Below are positions 15,903-25,209 of a stretch of 64,000 nt of DNA, one piece after another. Source of the stretch: CAYQQU01 sp964419545 (lineage in GTDB: Bacteria > Bacteroidota > Bacteroidia > Chitinophagales > Saprospiraceae). The DNA is taken from the NCBI GenBank assembly GCA_964419545.1, contig CAYQQU010000021.1:15844-79843 (forward strand). Reading direction: 5' to 3'. Below the pieces are notes generated by a model, which ran no database searches, was not told the origin of the DNA, and saw only the letters and a program-made list of their open reading frames with translations. Each line of letters starts with the position of its first letter. Position 1 is the first letter of the stretch. Position numbers and translations under genes: made by a program.

Positions 15903-17195
15903 ATGAATCGCGAAATTCTCCGCCTGGCTGTTCCCAACATCATCAGCAACATCTCCGTTCCGCTGCTGAGCACGGTAGATACGGCCCTCATGGGGCGGCT
16001 CTCCGAATGGCACATCGGCGCCGTGGGCGTAGGGGCGATGATCTTTAATTTCGTCTACTGGAACTTCGGCTTTTTGCGGATGGGCACCACCGGCCTGACG
16101 GCCCAGGCTTTCGGGCGCAAGAGCGAAGCGGAATTGGTGAACATCCTGGGCCGCGCCTTCCTGATCGTCCTGCTGGTGGCCGGGGCGATCCTGGTTTTAC
16201 AATATCCGTTGGGGGAGTTGAGCGTTTGGCTGATGAATACTGAAGCCCGCCAGGCCCGGCTGGTCCGGGAATATTTTTACCTGCGGGTGTGGGCGGCGCC
16301 GGCTACCCTGGCCGCGTATGCCATGATGGGTTGGTTTTTCGGGATGCAGAATGCCATTTACCCGCTGATCCTTACCGTTTTCGTCAATGTGGTCAATATC
16401 GGATTGAGCGTGCTATTCGTCCAGTACTACGGCATGGAAGTGCGGGGCGTTGCTCTGGGAACCACGCTGGCGCAGTACGCCGGGCTCGTATTCGGCCTGT
16501 TGCTGATCGCTTACCGCTACCGGCCGTTACTGAGGGGTTGGCGCTGGGCGGCGATCCGGCAATGGACGGCGCTGCGGGCCTTTCTCCGCCTGAACTTCGA
16601 CATTTTTTTGCGCACCTTGCTGCTGACGTCTGCATTTGCGTTTTTCTACAGCCAGTCGGCGGAAGCCGGTGAGCTGGTGCTCGCGGCCAATGTGATTTTG
16701 CTGCAGTACGTCAACTGGATGTCTTACGGCGTCGACGGTTTTGCTTTCGCCGCTGAAAGCCTGGTGGGCAAATACGCCGGCGCCCGGCAGGAGGCCGGAA
16801 CCCGGCGGGCCATCCGGTATTCCTTTTACTGGGGTATGGGGCTGGCCGGCGGCTACGCCCTGGTTTACGGCGGGCTCGGCGAACCCTTGCTGCGCGTATT
16901 CACCGATCAGCCCGACGTACTGGCGGCCGCGCGGCCCTACCTCGTCTGGCTGGTGCTCTTTCCGCTGCTCAGCACGCCCTGCTATTTGTGGGATGGCATT
17001 TTTATCGGGCTGACGGCGGCGCGCGCCATGCGCAATACGATGGTGCTGGCGTTTCTCGTTTACCTGGCGATCTATCTGTTGGTGGGCGACCGCTACGGCA
17101 ATCACGGGCTCTGGTTCGCCCTGTTAGGGTTCATGGCGGCGCGGGGGCTTTTTCAGCTGGCGTTTTACCGGCGGTCCGGTTTAGCGTTGCGATAA
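15903..17195 (+). CDS. MATE family multidrug/sodium efflux transporter
   Basis: A 430-residue polytopic inner-membrane protein of the MATE (DinF-like) family, about 12 hydrophobic segments. It opens MNREILRLAVPNIISNISVPLLSTVDTALMGRL, a standard MATE first helix with the LSTVDTALMG motif. The internal repeat begins near residue 240 (LRLNFDIFLRTLLLTSAFAFF). Family members exchange cations for drugs or metabolites; the substrate is unknown. ATG 15903 is chosen because it gives the conserved N-terminus; the frame runs back to a GTG at 15849 without membrane character. A CATCTTTG near-match to the -7 motif is at 15844-15851. Divergent from the Ddl-PASTA gene. Confidence 0.93.
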   Translation: MNREILRLAVPNIISNISVPLLSTVDTALMGRLSEWHIGAVGVGAMIFNFVYWNFGFLRMGTTGLTAQAFGRKSEAELVNILGRAFLIVLLVAGAILVLQYPLGELSVWLMNTEARQARLVREYFYLRVWAAPATLAAYAMMGWFFGMQNAIYPLILTVFVNVVNIGLSVLFVQYYGMEVRGVALGTTLAQYAGLVFGLLLIAYRYRPLLRGWRWAAIRQWTALRAFLRLNFDIFLRTLLLTSAFAFFYSQSAEAGELVLAANVILLQYVNWMSYGVDGFAFAAESLVGKYAGARQEAGTRRAIRYSFYWGMGLAGGYALVYGGLGEPLLRVFTDQPDVLAAARPYLVWLVLFPLLSTPCYLWDGIFIGLTAARAMRNTMVLAFLVYLAIYLLVGDRYGNHGLWFALLGFMAARGLFQLAFYRRSGLALR

Positions 17196-17272
17196 TCGTC
17201 TACTGCCTTACGATTAGGTGTTTTTAGCAATTTTTTGACGGTGTCGGGGACGCGGCTCTTGTGTCAATTACA

Positions 17273-17280
17273 TATATTTG
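17273..17280 (+). promoter_or_regulatory. Candidate -7 element for the first BNR/T9SS paralogue
   Basis: TATATTTG is a perfect TAnnTTTG, 122 bp upstream of ATG 17403, implying a leader of roughly 115 nt. A TTG at 17259-17261 is too close for a -33 box. Confidence 0.4.
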
Positions 17281-17402
17281 GACAGTTTCGCCAAATTCGC
17301 TTTTGGCCGGCGGCAGTCGTTTCTCAAAAGTGATCCGGTTCGGCGCCATTTTCCATCTTGCAGCTCGTGCAGTATCGCAGGCAAGTAATCAATCGAATTA
17401 TT

Positions 17403-20400
17403 ATGAAGCAATTTTTCTACACTTTAGCATTCTTTGTACTCGTTTCGGCGGCCGGCTTTTGGGGCTTTTACCAGGCAGGTAGCGCTACTGCGCCGACCAC
17501 CAAGCCTTCCAAGCAGCAACGCATCGAAGAGGTGATCGAAGACGAGCGCCGGCGCACCCAGGACCCGGCGCTGGGACGCCCGACGCCCGAAGCCCTCATC
17601 GGCGCATTGCGCGAGACGCGACGCCTGCAGCGGCGTTACGCGGAGGAGTACGGCCGTAACGACCTGGCGGCCGCCCGTTTTCGCGAGCACGGCCCCAACA
17701 ATATCGGCGGCCGCACGCGTGTCATCCTCATCGATGAAAACGATCCCGATCGCAACCGCATCTTCGCCGGCGGCGTTTCCGGCGGATTGTGGTATACGGA
17801 AGACGCCGGCGCGGACCAACCGGTCTGGCAAAAAGTAAACGACTACCTGGATAATATTTGTATCGGCGCGCTTGCCCAGGATCCCGACGATCCGCAGATC
17901 ATGTACATGGGCACCGGCGAGGTCTACGCCGGCATTCCCGGGCTGGCCCTGTTCAAATCCTATGACGGTGGCTATACCTGGGAGTTGCTGCCCGCTACCC
18001 TGAACGGCAATTTCCAGTTTACCCAGGCGCTTTTTGTACATCCGGAAACGGGCGATATCTACGCCGGCGCCGATACGGGCCTGTGGCGCAGTGAAGACGG
18101 CGGCGCCAGCTGGGAGCGTGTACTATTGGCTTTTATCGACGACATAGAATACTCCGACCTCGTCAATACCCTTTACGTCTCTACCAACAACCAGGTTTTT
18201 AAGTCGGCCACCGGTGATTCCGGCGACTGGACGCGCCTTTCCGGGCCGGGCAACGGCTTCATGACCAGCGTGAGCCGGGTGGAGATCGCCATTACCAAAA
18301 CTACGCCGGTGCAGATCTACGCAGTGGGCAACCGGGGCGGCGACGGCACGGAGGTCTACCAGCTCGTCGACGCCCCCGGCTTCAACTGGTCGAAGCGCTC
18401 GGCGCCCCTCGACCTCAACGGCGTCAACTTCACGCGCGGCCAGGGCGGCTACGACCTGGAGATCGCCGTAGACCCGCGCAATCCGCAGCGCATCTTCCTC
18501 GGCGGGATCGACCTCTACCTCTCCAATAACGGCGGGCTGGGCTGGCAACAGATTTCCCTTTGGACGGGCGGTCCGCTCCAGTTCGTCCACGCCGACCAGC
18601 ATCTGGTCATCTTCGACGAAGAGAATCCGCAGATCATGTACTTCGGCAACGACGGCGGCGTCTTCCGGACGGTCAACGGGTCGGTCGATATTTATCCCAT
18701 CAATACTGAATACAACGTCACCCAGTTCTACGCCGGCGCCATCCACCCGGAAGCGGGCCGGAACTACCTGATCGGCGGCACCCAGGATAACGGCTCCCTG
18801 CAGATCGACGGGCCCGGCATTCAAAGCGGACGCGAAGTGCTCGGCGGCGACGGTTTTTACTGCCACATCGACGAAGACGAACCGAATATTCAGATGGTGT
18901 CCCTGTATTTCGCCGCTTACTCCCTGTCCAATGACGGCGGGCAGTCTTTCGGCGGGGGCGCCAGTTTTAACGGCCGCTTTGTCAGCCCCTCCGATTACGA
19001 CAGCAAGAACAACATCCTCTATTCCCAAACCAATGAGGGCGACTTTTACCGCTGGGAGATCAATAACGGCGCTTCTCAGCTGGTGGACGTGGTAGGTGAA
19101 AACCTTTCCCTTTCGACCGTCAAAGTAGATCCGACCGTAGACAACCGCATTTACATCGGCACCTTCAGCGGCACGATCGTCCGGATCGATGACGCCCATA
19201 CCGGCGCTTCGGTCGACGGCGTACGCCTGGCTTCCCTGACGGGCACCATCGGCAGCATCGACGTCGACAGCAGCGATTCGCAGCACCTCCTGGTTACCGT
19301 ATCCAACTACGGTGTGACCAGCGTCTACGAAAGCATGGACGGCGGGGAGAATTGGATCGGACACGAGGGCAACCTGCCCAATATCCCGGTGCGCTGGGGC
19401 ATCTTCAACCCCAAAGACAACAATTCGGCGATGATCGCCACCGAGCTGGGCGTCTGGGTGACCAAAGCGTTGGCCGGCGAAGATACCGAATGGATACCGC
19501 CCATGCCCAACCGCGGCATTCCCCTGGTGCGCACGACTATGCTGCGACGGCGCCGTTCCGACCGCGTCATCATGGCGTCCACTTACGGCAGAGGACTTTT
19601 TACCACCGACGTCTTTGCCGATCCGCGCGCCCGTCTCGATGCGCCGGCGATCAGCTACGAAGACGCTCAGATCCTGTTCCGGGGCGACGCCTCGACGAAT
19701 GCGACCACCTATTTTTGGGATTTCGGCGACGGCGCCACCGATACCCTGGAGAACGTACGGCACAGCTTCGATAATTTCGGCACTTATTCCGTGCAGCTGA
19801 CCGTAAACAATACCCTGACCGACCAGAAAGACATAAAAGTACTGCCCGACCGGCCGCTACCCTATACGGCGGAGTCGGAAGCCTACGGCGGCAATTTCGA
19901 CAATCATCCCGAGGATTACGGCGTGGAGACGCTCTCCGGCTCCAGCTTCGAGCGGGGAAGCTCACCGATCAACGGCAAAGGCGGAACCCATAGCGGGCAG
20001 AACGCTTTCGTGCTCGGACTGGAAGAGGAGTTCTACCAGCCCAATACCCACACCATGCTCTATCTGCCCAATTACGATTTCTCGGAAGAGACGATCTACG
20101 AATTCAGTTTCTGGGGCAAATACCAGATCCACCAGGGCTTTGACGGCCTGCGGGTCGAGTATTCCACCGACCGGGGGGAAACCTGGCAGTTGCTGGGCGA
20201 CCAGCGGGAGGGGTGGTACAATTTCACCAACACCAATGCCGATCAGGCCGTCTGGCCCGTAGGTACGCCCTACTTCACCGGCGCCGCCTTCGAATGGACC
20301 AAATACCGCCTGAACGTGAGCTTCCTGGCCGGGAAGGAAGACGTGGCCTTCCGTTTTGTCTTTAAAGGCGACGCCTTCGGCAACTACATCGGCGTAGCGA

Positions 20401-21011
20401 TCGACGATGTGGAGATCACCAAATACGACGGCCTGCCGGAAACCGAGCTCATCCGGTTCGACGGCGAATACAGCAGCCCCGAAGAGATCACCATTAACTG
20501 GAATACCGTGCCCGAGTTCAAATGCGTCCGCTTCGAACTGGAGCAGTCGCTCAACGGTCGCGATTTCGAACGCCTGGAATCCATCCCGGCAGCGGGCGGC
20601 ACCAGTGGAGAACTGCAAACGTACGCTACTACCTTTCTGGCGCAGCGCAGCTTGTATTTCTTCCGGCTGAAGGTCGTCAATGAAGACCCCGCCACTGATT
20701 ATTCCTACGAGTTTTACTCCAATACCATCGTACTGCGTCGCAATACCCAGGGAACGGAAGTGTATCGTATCTTTCCCAATCCTTTTACTACGCGCATCGA
20801 GTTGACGTTCAACAACGTGCTGGAAAGGCCCGCCCCTTACGTACTGTACGACGCGGCCGGTCGGATGATCCAGGAGGGTATCCTGCCCGCCGAGACGGTA
20901 TACGGTTCCTTTGACGTACGCCCGGATCTGCCGTTCGGAACGTACCTCCTGACCGTCGACATCGATGGGGAGGACCTGCAGACTTTCATGCTGCAAGGAG
21001 GGGCGAGATAA
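17403..21011 (+). CDS. Sortilin/BNR-repeat PKD protein with T9SS type A signal, copy 1
   Basis: A 1,202-residue secreted protein. N-terminal signal MKQFFYTLAFFVLVSAAGFW, then a basic coiled segment. Residues ~95-740 form BNR/VPS10-like beta-propeller blades with Asp-box motifs (SYDGGYTWELL, SEDGGASWERV, SMDGGENWIG) and NIGGRTRVILIDENDPDRN. A PKD domain follows (TYFWDFGDGATD, ~residues 755-810), then a jelly-roll-like domain, and a type A sorting domain (YRIFPNPFTTRIELTFNN). The family is found as large secreted proteins in Bacteroidota, function mostly unknown; some relatives are annotated as glycosyl hydrolases but I see no catalytic residues to support that. It is followed by a terminator and by a close full-length paralogue. 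Confidence 0.88.
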   Translation: MKQFFYTLAFFVLVSAAGFWGFYQAGSATAPTTKPSKQQRIEEVIEDERRRTQDPALGRPTPEALIGALRETRRLQRRYAEEYGRNDLAAARFREHGPNNIGGRTRVILIDENDPDRNRIFAGGVSGGLWYTEDAGADQPVWQKVNDYLDNICIGALAQDPDDPQIMYMGTGEVYAGIPGLALFKSYDGGYTWELLPATLNGNFQFTQALFVHPETGDIYAGADTGLWRSEDGGASWERVLLAFIDDIEYSDLVNTLYVSTNNQVFKSATGDSGDWTRLSGPGNGFMTSVSRVEIAITKTTPVQIYAVGNRGGDGTEVYQLVDAPGFNWSKRSAPLDLNGVNFTRGQGGYDLEIAVDPRNPQRIFLGGIDLYLSNNGGLGWQQISLWTGGPLQFVHADQHLVIFDEENPQIMYFGNDGGVFRTVNGSVDIYPINTEYNVTQFYAGAIHPEAGRNYLIGGTQDNGSLQIDGPGIQSGREVLGGDGFYCHIDEDEPNIQMVSLYFAAYSLSNDGGQSFGGGASFNGRFVSPSDYDSKNNILYSQTNEGDFYRWEINNGASQLVDVVGENLSLSTVKVDPTVDNRIYIGTFSGTIVRIDDAHTGASVDGVRLASLTGTIGSIDVDSSDSQHLLVTVSNYGVTSVYESMDGGENWIGHEGNLPNIPVRWGIFNPKDNNSAMIATELGVWVTKALAGEDTEWIPPMPNRGIPLVRTTMLRRRRSDRVIMASTYGRGLFTTDVFADPRARLDAPAISYEDAQILFRGDASTNATTYFWDFGDGATDTLENVRHSFDNFGTYSVQLTVNNTLTDQKDIKVLPDRPLPYTAESEAYGGNFDNHPEDYGVETLSGSSFERGSSPINGKGGTHSGQNAFVLGLEEEFYQPNTHTMLYLPNYDFSEETIYEFSFWGKYQIHQGFDGLRVEYSTDRGETWQLLGDQREGWYNFTNTNADQAVWPVGTPYFTGAAFEWTKYRLNVSFLAGKEDVAFRFVFKGDAFGNYIGVAIDDVEITKYDGLPETELIRFDGEYSSPEEITINWNTVPEFKCVRFELEQSLNGRDFERLESIPAAGGTSGELQTYATTFLAQRSLYFFRLKVVNEDPATDYSYEFYSNTIVLRRNTQGTEVYRIFPNPFTTRIELTFNNVLERPAPYVLYDAAGRMIQEGILPAETVYGSFDVRPDLPFGTYLLTVDIDGEDLQTFMLQGGAR

Positions 21012-21062
21012 ACAGATAGCGGGCGCCACTGTCCCTTACCCGGGGCTCGGATGCCCAGCGAT

Positions 21063-21109
21063 CAGCACCATCACCTACCGGCCTATCCGGGCGATGGTGC
21101 TGGTTTTTT
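21063..21109 (+). terminator. Rho-independent terminator between the two paralogues
   Basis: A perfect 10 bp stem CAGCACCATC (21063-21072) / GATGGTGCTG (21093-21102) is followed by G and six T (21104-21109). It should end the copy 1 transcript, so the two paralogues are separate transcription units. Confidence 0.8.
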
Positions 21110-21166
21110 ACCCGGATTATTTATGGGTTCTTCGCAATAAATGAATCCATGAATAACTGGGGTTAA
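21110..21166. repeat. Minimal 57 bp copy of the dispersed inverted-end element
   Basis: Left end ACCCGGATTATTTATGG and right end CCATGAATAACTGGGGTTAA are inverted relative to each other with only about 10 bp between the arms. The left arm continues GTTCTTCG, the reverse complement of the CGAAGAAC that precedes the right end in larger copies, so this copy looks like two right ends back to back. It immediately follows a terminator. The remainder of 21012-21354 shows nothing else. Confidence 0.7.
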
Positions 21167-21354
21167 GTAAGGGGACAAAATGGAGGCGCTTCGATTCGAC
21201 AAACGGCTCCGGTGAAAAATCCATATTTTCGGGCGTCCTTTCGAAAAGCACCGGTTTTTGCCTCGCGGCAGACCGGAAACCCTCAATCAAATGAGAACCT
21301 TCTTTTTGCATGAATGTTAATTTTTGAAAACGCATCCGTAAAACCTTTCCGTTT

Positions 21355-24300
21355 ATGAAGAGACATATACTTATCCTGATTCCCGTATTTTTAGTTTTCG
21401 TTGCGCTGGCCTGGACGGCCCAGACCTATCTGACGGAGCGTCCGGCCGAGCCGGCAGAAGCTTTCGAAACCGAAGAGGAAGAAGGGGATAAAGCAAAAAG
21501 CATCGAGTTCGCCTTCCGCGACAACTTCCTACGCACCCTCGATCCTGCCTTGGGTTATCCACCTTACCAAAAGATGATAGAAGTGGTGCAGGAAACCCGG
21601 CAGCGGCAACGCGCCTATTATAACCTCGCCCAACGCAACGGCGAGCTGGATGACGTACGCTGGCGCGAGCGGGGGCCCATCAACATCGGTGGGCGCACCC
21701 GGGTCATTCTGATCGACGAACGCGATCCGGACCGGAACAAAATATGGGCGGGCAGCGTTTCGGGAGGGCTCTGGTACACCGAAGACATCACCGCCGACCC
21801 GCCGCAGTGGATACAGGTAGACGATTTTATGGAAAACCTGGCCGTCACGGCGCTGGTGCAAGATCCCTTTAATCCGGAGATCATGTACCTGGGCACCGGT
21901 GAGGGCAACGGCAACTTCGACGCCGTCCGCGGCGTGGGGATCTTCAAATCCGTCGACGGCGGGCTGAGCTGGTCGATATTGCCGTCTACGCGCAACAGCA
22001 ATTTTTATTACACCCAGAAGATGCTGATCCATCCGCAGACCGGCGACCTTTACGCAGCTACTCGTTCTGGCCTGCGCCGCAGTCAGGACGGCGGCGCCAC
22101 CTGGACGCTGGTGCTCGGTTCATCGGTCGGCTTTGCCAACGATTTCTTCTTCGATATCGAATATACCGGCGAGAATACCAATATTCTTTACGCCAGCAAC
22201 GCCAATTCTGTTTTCCGTTCCGGCAGCGGCGATCCGAACGACTGGGAAAACCTCACCGGTTTCGGTTCGAACTTTCCGACCGGCCTGCGCCGGGTAGAGA
22301 TCGCCATCGCCCCTTCCAGCCCCAACGTACTGTACATGATCGGGTCTAACGCCAACGGCAGCGCCACCCGGGTATACTCCACCTTCAATGGCGGGCAGAC
22401 CTGGCAGGCGCGTTCGCTTCCCGACAACGTGATCGAGAACTTTTCCGGTGGCAACGGTCAGGCCTGGTACGACCTGGAGATCGTGGTCGACCCTGAAGAT
22501 CCGAATCACGTCATCACCGGGGCGGTCACCATGCGGCGTTCCCTCGACGGCGGGGTGACCTGGATCTTGTTCGCCCCGCAGACCCACGTCGATCACCACC
22601 GCATCATCTTTGATCCCGAGCGCCCCAATATCATCTATAACGGCAATGACGGCGGCATTTACCGCATTGTCAACATCACCAACGTGGAGGATAAGAACTT
22701 CGGCTACAACGTCACGCAATTCTACGCCGGGGCCATCCATCCCGAAGCCGGCAGCAACTACATCCTGGGGGGTACGCAGGATAACAACTCGCTGCAGATG
22801 ACCGAGTTCGGCATCTCCAGCGGGCGCTCGGTGCGCGGCGGCGACGGTTTTGCCTGCCATATCGACGAAGACGAACCGAATATACAGATGGTTTCTTCGC
22901 AGTTCGGCAATTACGGCTTATCGCTGAACGGCGGCGATTCCTTCAGCGGTGGCGTGAGCCTGAACGGCGGGTTTTACAACCCATCGGACTACGACAGCGA
23001 GTCGAATATGATGTATGCCCAGACCTTTGACGGCGACTTCTACCGCTGGAATGTAAATACCGGGGCGCTGACGTTGGTGGACGTGCCGGGCGAGGACCTT
23101 TCCGTGTCCACGGTGCACGTCGATCCGAACGTTTCCAACCGCGTCTATTTCGGCGTCGGCGGCGGGCGCATTTACCGGGTGGATAACGCCAACACGGGAG
23201 CGGTTGCCAACGACTTCACCGAACTCAATCCGCCTGTCGGGGGCACCGTATCCAGCGTCGATGTCGAACTGGGCGATCCCGACCACCTGTTGGTCACCGT
23301 CTCCAACTTCGGCGTGCCCAGCGTATGGGAAAGCAAAGACGGCGGACAGACCTGGACGGCGCACGAAGGCAACTTGCCCGATATGCCGGTACGCTGGGGG
23401 ATCTTCAATCCCAATGACAATACTTCGGCTATGATCGCTACCGAAGCCGGCGTATGGGCGACCGACCAGCTGGCCGGTCCCAACACAGAATGGCTGCCTC
23501 CGGCGCCGGGCCGCGGTACGCCCCTGGTGCGCGTCGATATGCTGCAATTGCGCCGCTCCGATAAGGTGGTGCTGGCCGCCACCCACGGCCGGGGTATGTT
23601 CACGACGGATGTTTTTTCGGACGCCGCAGTGCGGATGGGCTTGCCCAACATCGCCTACACCCAGGCGCCGGTGCTCTTCGCCGGCGAATTGTCGACCGGT
23701 GCTTCTTCTTATTTCTGGGAACTGGGCGACGGCACTACTTCCACCGAGGAAAACGTGACGCACGTATACGAGAACTTCGGAACCTACCCCGTCACCCTGA
23801 CGATCAATGACGAACTTACTGTCGATTCCACTATAAAAGTACTGCCGGACCAAACGCTGCCCTATATTCCGGACGCGGAGGCGTATGCCGGTGATTTTGA
23901 GCGCAGCCCGGAACAGTACGGCGCCGACAATATCACCGGCTCGCCGCTGGTGCGCGGTCAGTCGATGTTTTTCGGGAAAAACGGTACGCAGAGCGGGGAA
24001 AACGCCTATGTGCTGGCGCCGGAGGATGAATTTTACGCGCCCAATACCCGGGCGGCGCTTTACCTGCCCAACTTTGATTTTTCGGACGAGACGATCTACG
24101 AGTTCAGCTTCTGGGCCAACCTGCGCATCCACGACGGGTTCGACGGCCTGCGCGTAGAGTATTCCACCGACCGCGGCCAAAGCTGGCAGCAGCTGGGTAC
24201 GGCCGATGCCCCCAACTGGTACAACTATGCCAACAATAACCTGGATCAGGCGGCATGGGAAGAAGGGACTTCCTACTTTACCGGCAGCAACGGCGGCTGG

Positions 24301-25011
24301 ACGCAGTATGCGCTCAACGTCAGCTTCCTGGCCGGGCAGCCGGACGTAGCTTTCCGATTCGTCTTCCGCTCCGATAACTTCGGCAACCATACCGGCTTCG
24401 CCATCGACGACGTTCAGATCACCAAATTTGAGGGCGAACTGGCAACCAGGCTGCTGAAATTCGAAGGGGAATACACCGGCCCGGAAACGATCACGATCGA
24501 CTGGACGACCGAACCGGAGTACAAGTGTGTACGTTTTGAGCTAATGCGTTCCACCGACGGCCGCAACTTCGAGCTGATCGAAACGCTGCCGGCCACCGGT
24601 GGTACGACGGCCAATCTGCAGAGCTACCTCTACGATGATTTCGCACAGCGCAACCTGTATTTTTACCAGCTGAAAGTGATCAACGAAGATCCGGATATCG
24701 ATTATTCGTTCGTATTCGAATCGCCGGTCATCGTCGTGCGTCGCAACATCGAAGGAACCGACGTGCTGCGCCTTTTCCCGAACCCGTTCGATGACCGCAT
24801 CGAGGTAACCTTCAACAACCTGCTGGAAGATGCGGTCGACTACGCGCTGTATGATATTACCGGCCGACTGTTGCAGGAAGGCCGGATCGAGCCCGACCTG
24901 GTTTTCGGCAGCATTCAGACCGGCGGCAACCTGGCGTACGGTACTTACATTCTGGTGTTGGATATCGAGGGTGAGGAAAAGACCTTCAAGCTGGTGGGTG
25001 GCGGCCGGTAA
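21355..25011 (+). CDS. Sortilin/BNR-repeat PKD protein with T9SS type A signal, copy 2
   Basis: A 1,218-residue paralogue of the preceding gene with the same order of parts: signal segment (MKRHILILIPVFLVFVALAW), an acidic stretch, NIGGRTRVILIDERDPDRN, propeller blades with SVDGGLSWSIL, SQDGGATWTLV and SKDGGQTWTAH, a PKD domain (SYFWELGDGTTS), a jelly-roll-like domain, and a type A tail (LRLFPNPFDDRIEVTFNN). The two are alignable from end to end with few gaps by eye, so a tandem duplication is the simplest origin. Divergence spread over the whole length argues it is not recent. Exported to the surface by T9SS; ligand unknown. The downstream region carries a 114 bp inverted repeat and a convergent hairpin. 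Confidence 0.88.
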   Translation: MKRHILILIPVFLVFVALAWTAQTYLTERPAEPAEAFETEEEEGDKAKSIEFAFRDNFLRTLDPALGYPPYQKMIEVVQETRQRQRAYYNLAQRNGELDDVRWRERGPINIGGRTRVILIDERDPDRNKIWAGSVSGGLWYTEDITADPPQWIQVDDFMENLAVTALVQDPFNPEIMYLGTGEGNGNFDAVRGVGIFKSVDGGLSWSILPSTRNSNFYYTQKMLIHPQTGDLYAATRSGLRRSQDGGATWTLVLGSSVGFANDFFFDIEYTGENTNILYASNANSVFRSGSGDPNDWENLTGFGSNFPTGLRRVEIAIAPSSPNVLYMIGSNANGSATRVYSTFNGGQTWQARSLPDNVIENFSGGNGQAWYDLEIVVDPEDPNHVITGAVTMRRSLDGGVTWILFAPQTHVDHHRIIFDPERPNIIYNGNDGGIYRIVNITNVEDKNFGYNVTQFYAGAIHPEAGSNYILGGTQDNNSLQMTEFGISSGRSVRGGDGFACHIDEDEPNIQMVSSQFGNYGLSLNGGDSFSGGVSLNGGFYNPSDYDSESNMMYAQTFDGDFYRWNVNTGALTLVDVPGEDLSVSTVHVDPNVSNRVYFGVGGGRIYRVDNANTGAVANDFTELNPPVGGTVSSVDVELGDPDHLLVTVSNFGVPSVWESKDGGQTWTAHEGNLPDMPVRWGIFNPNDNTSAMIATEAGVWATDQLAGPNTEWLPPAPGRGTPLVRVDMLQLRRSDKVVLAATHGRGMFTTDVFSDAAVRMGLPNIAYTQAPVLFAGELSTGASSYFWELGDGTTSTEENVTHVYENFGTYPVTLTINDELTVDSTIKVLPDQTLPYIPDAEAYAGDFERSPEQYGADNITGSPLVRGQSMFFGKNGTQSGENAYVLAPEDEFYAPNTRAALYLPNFDFSDETIYEFSFWANLRIHDGFDGLRVEYSTDRGQSWQQLGTADAPNWYNYANNNLDQAAWEEGTSYFTGSNGGWTQYALNVSFLAGQPDVAFRFVFRSDNFGNHTGFAIDDVQITKFEGELATRLLKFEGEYTGPETITIDWTTEPEYKCVRFELMRSTDGRNFELIETLPATGGTTANLQSYLYDDFAQRNLYFYQLKVINEDPDIDYSFVFESPVIVVRRNIEGTDVLRLFPNPFDDRIEVTFNNLLEDAVDYALYDITGRLLQEGRIEPDLVFGSIQTGGNLAYGTYILVLDIEGEEKTFKLVGGGR

Positions 25012-25020
25012 GAGAAGTAA

Positions 25021-25134
25021 ATGAACTGATTTGAATGTATAACAAATGGGGGGCAATATGAATTCTCGATCGAGAGCTATGCTGGATCATTCTCCGGGAT
25101 GCCTCTGAAATATTATACACTCAAATCAGTTCAT
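25021..25134. repeat. 114 bp element with 22 bp terminal inverted repeats
   Basis: 25021-25042 (begins ATGAACTGATTTGAATG) is the reverse complement of 25113-25134 with one mismatch. The interior contains a 10 bp palindrome, CTCGATCGAG. Nothing inside is coding. It lies 9 bp after the stop of the T9SS gene. It is unrelated in sequence to the CCGGATTAT element. Confidence 0.75.
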
Positions 25135-25166
25135 CATTAAATCTAGCGACAGCAAAGTAAGAATGG

Positions 25167-25205
25167 ATCGTCCGACCAATTGCCGAAAGCGATCGGTCGG
25201 ACGAT
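25167..25205. terminator. Hairpin between convergent genes
   Basis: A perfect 11 bp stem, ATCGTCCGACC (25167-25177) with GGTCGGACGAT (25195-25205), lies five bases beyond the stop of the minus-strand desaturase and downstream of the + strand T9SS gene. No strong T-tract follows on either side, so it may be an RNA-stabilising or bidirectional terminator hairpin. Confidence 0.6.
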
Positions 25206-25209
25206 TATC

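Noticed and set aside
18123..19763. 546-codon open frame on the minus strand
   Set aside because: Antisense to the propeller domain of the first BNR/T9SS protein, which has clear Asp-box motifs. The minus frame has low-complexity composition only.
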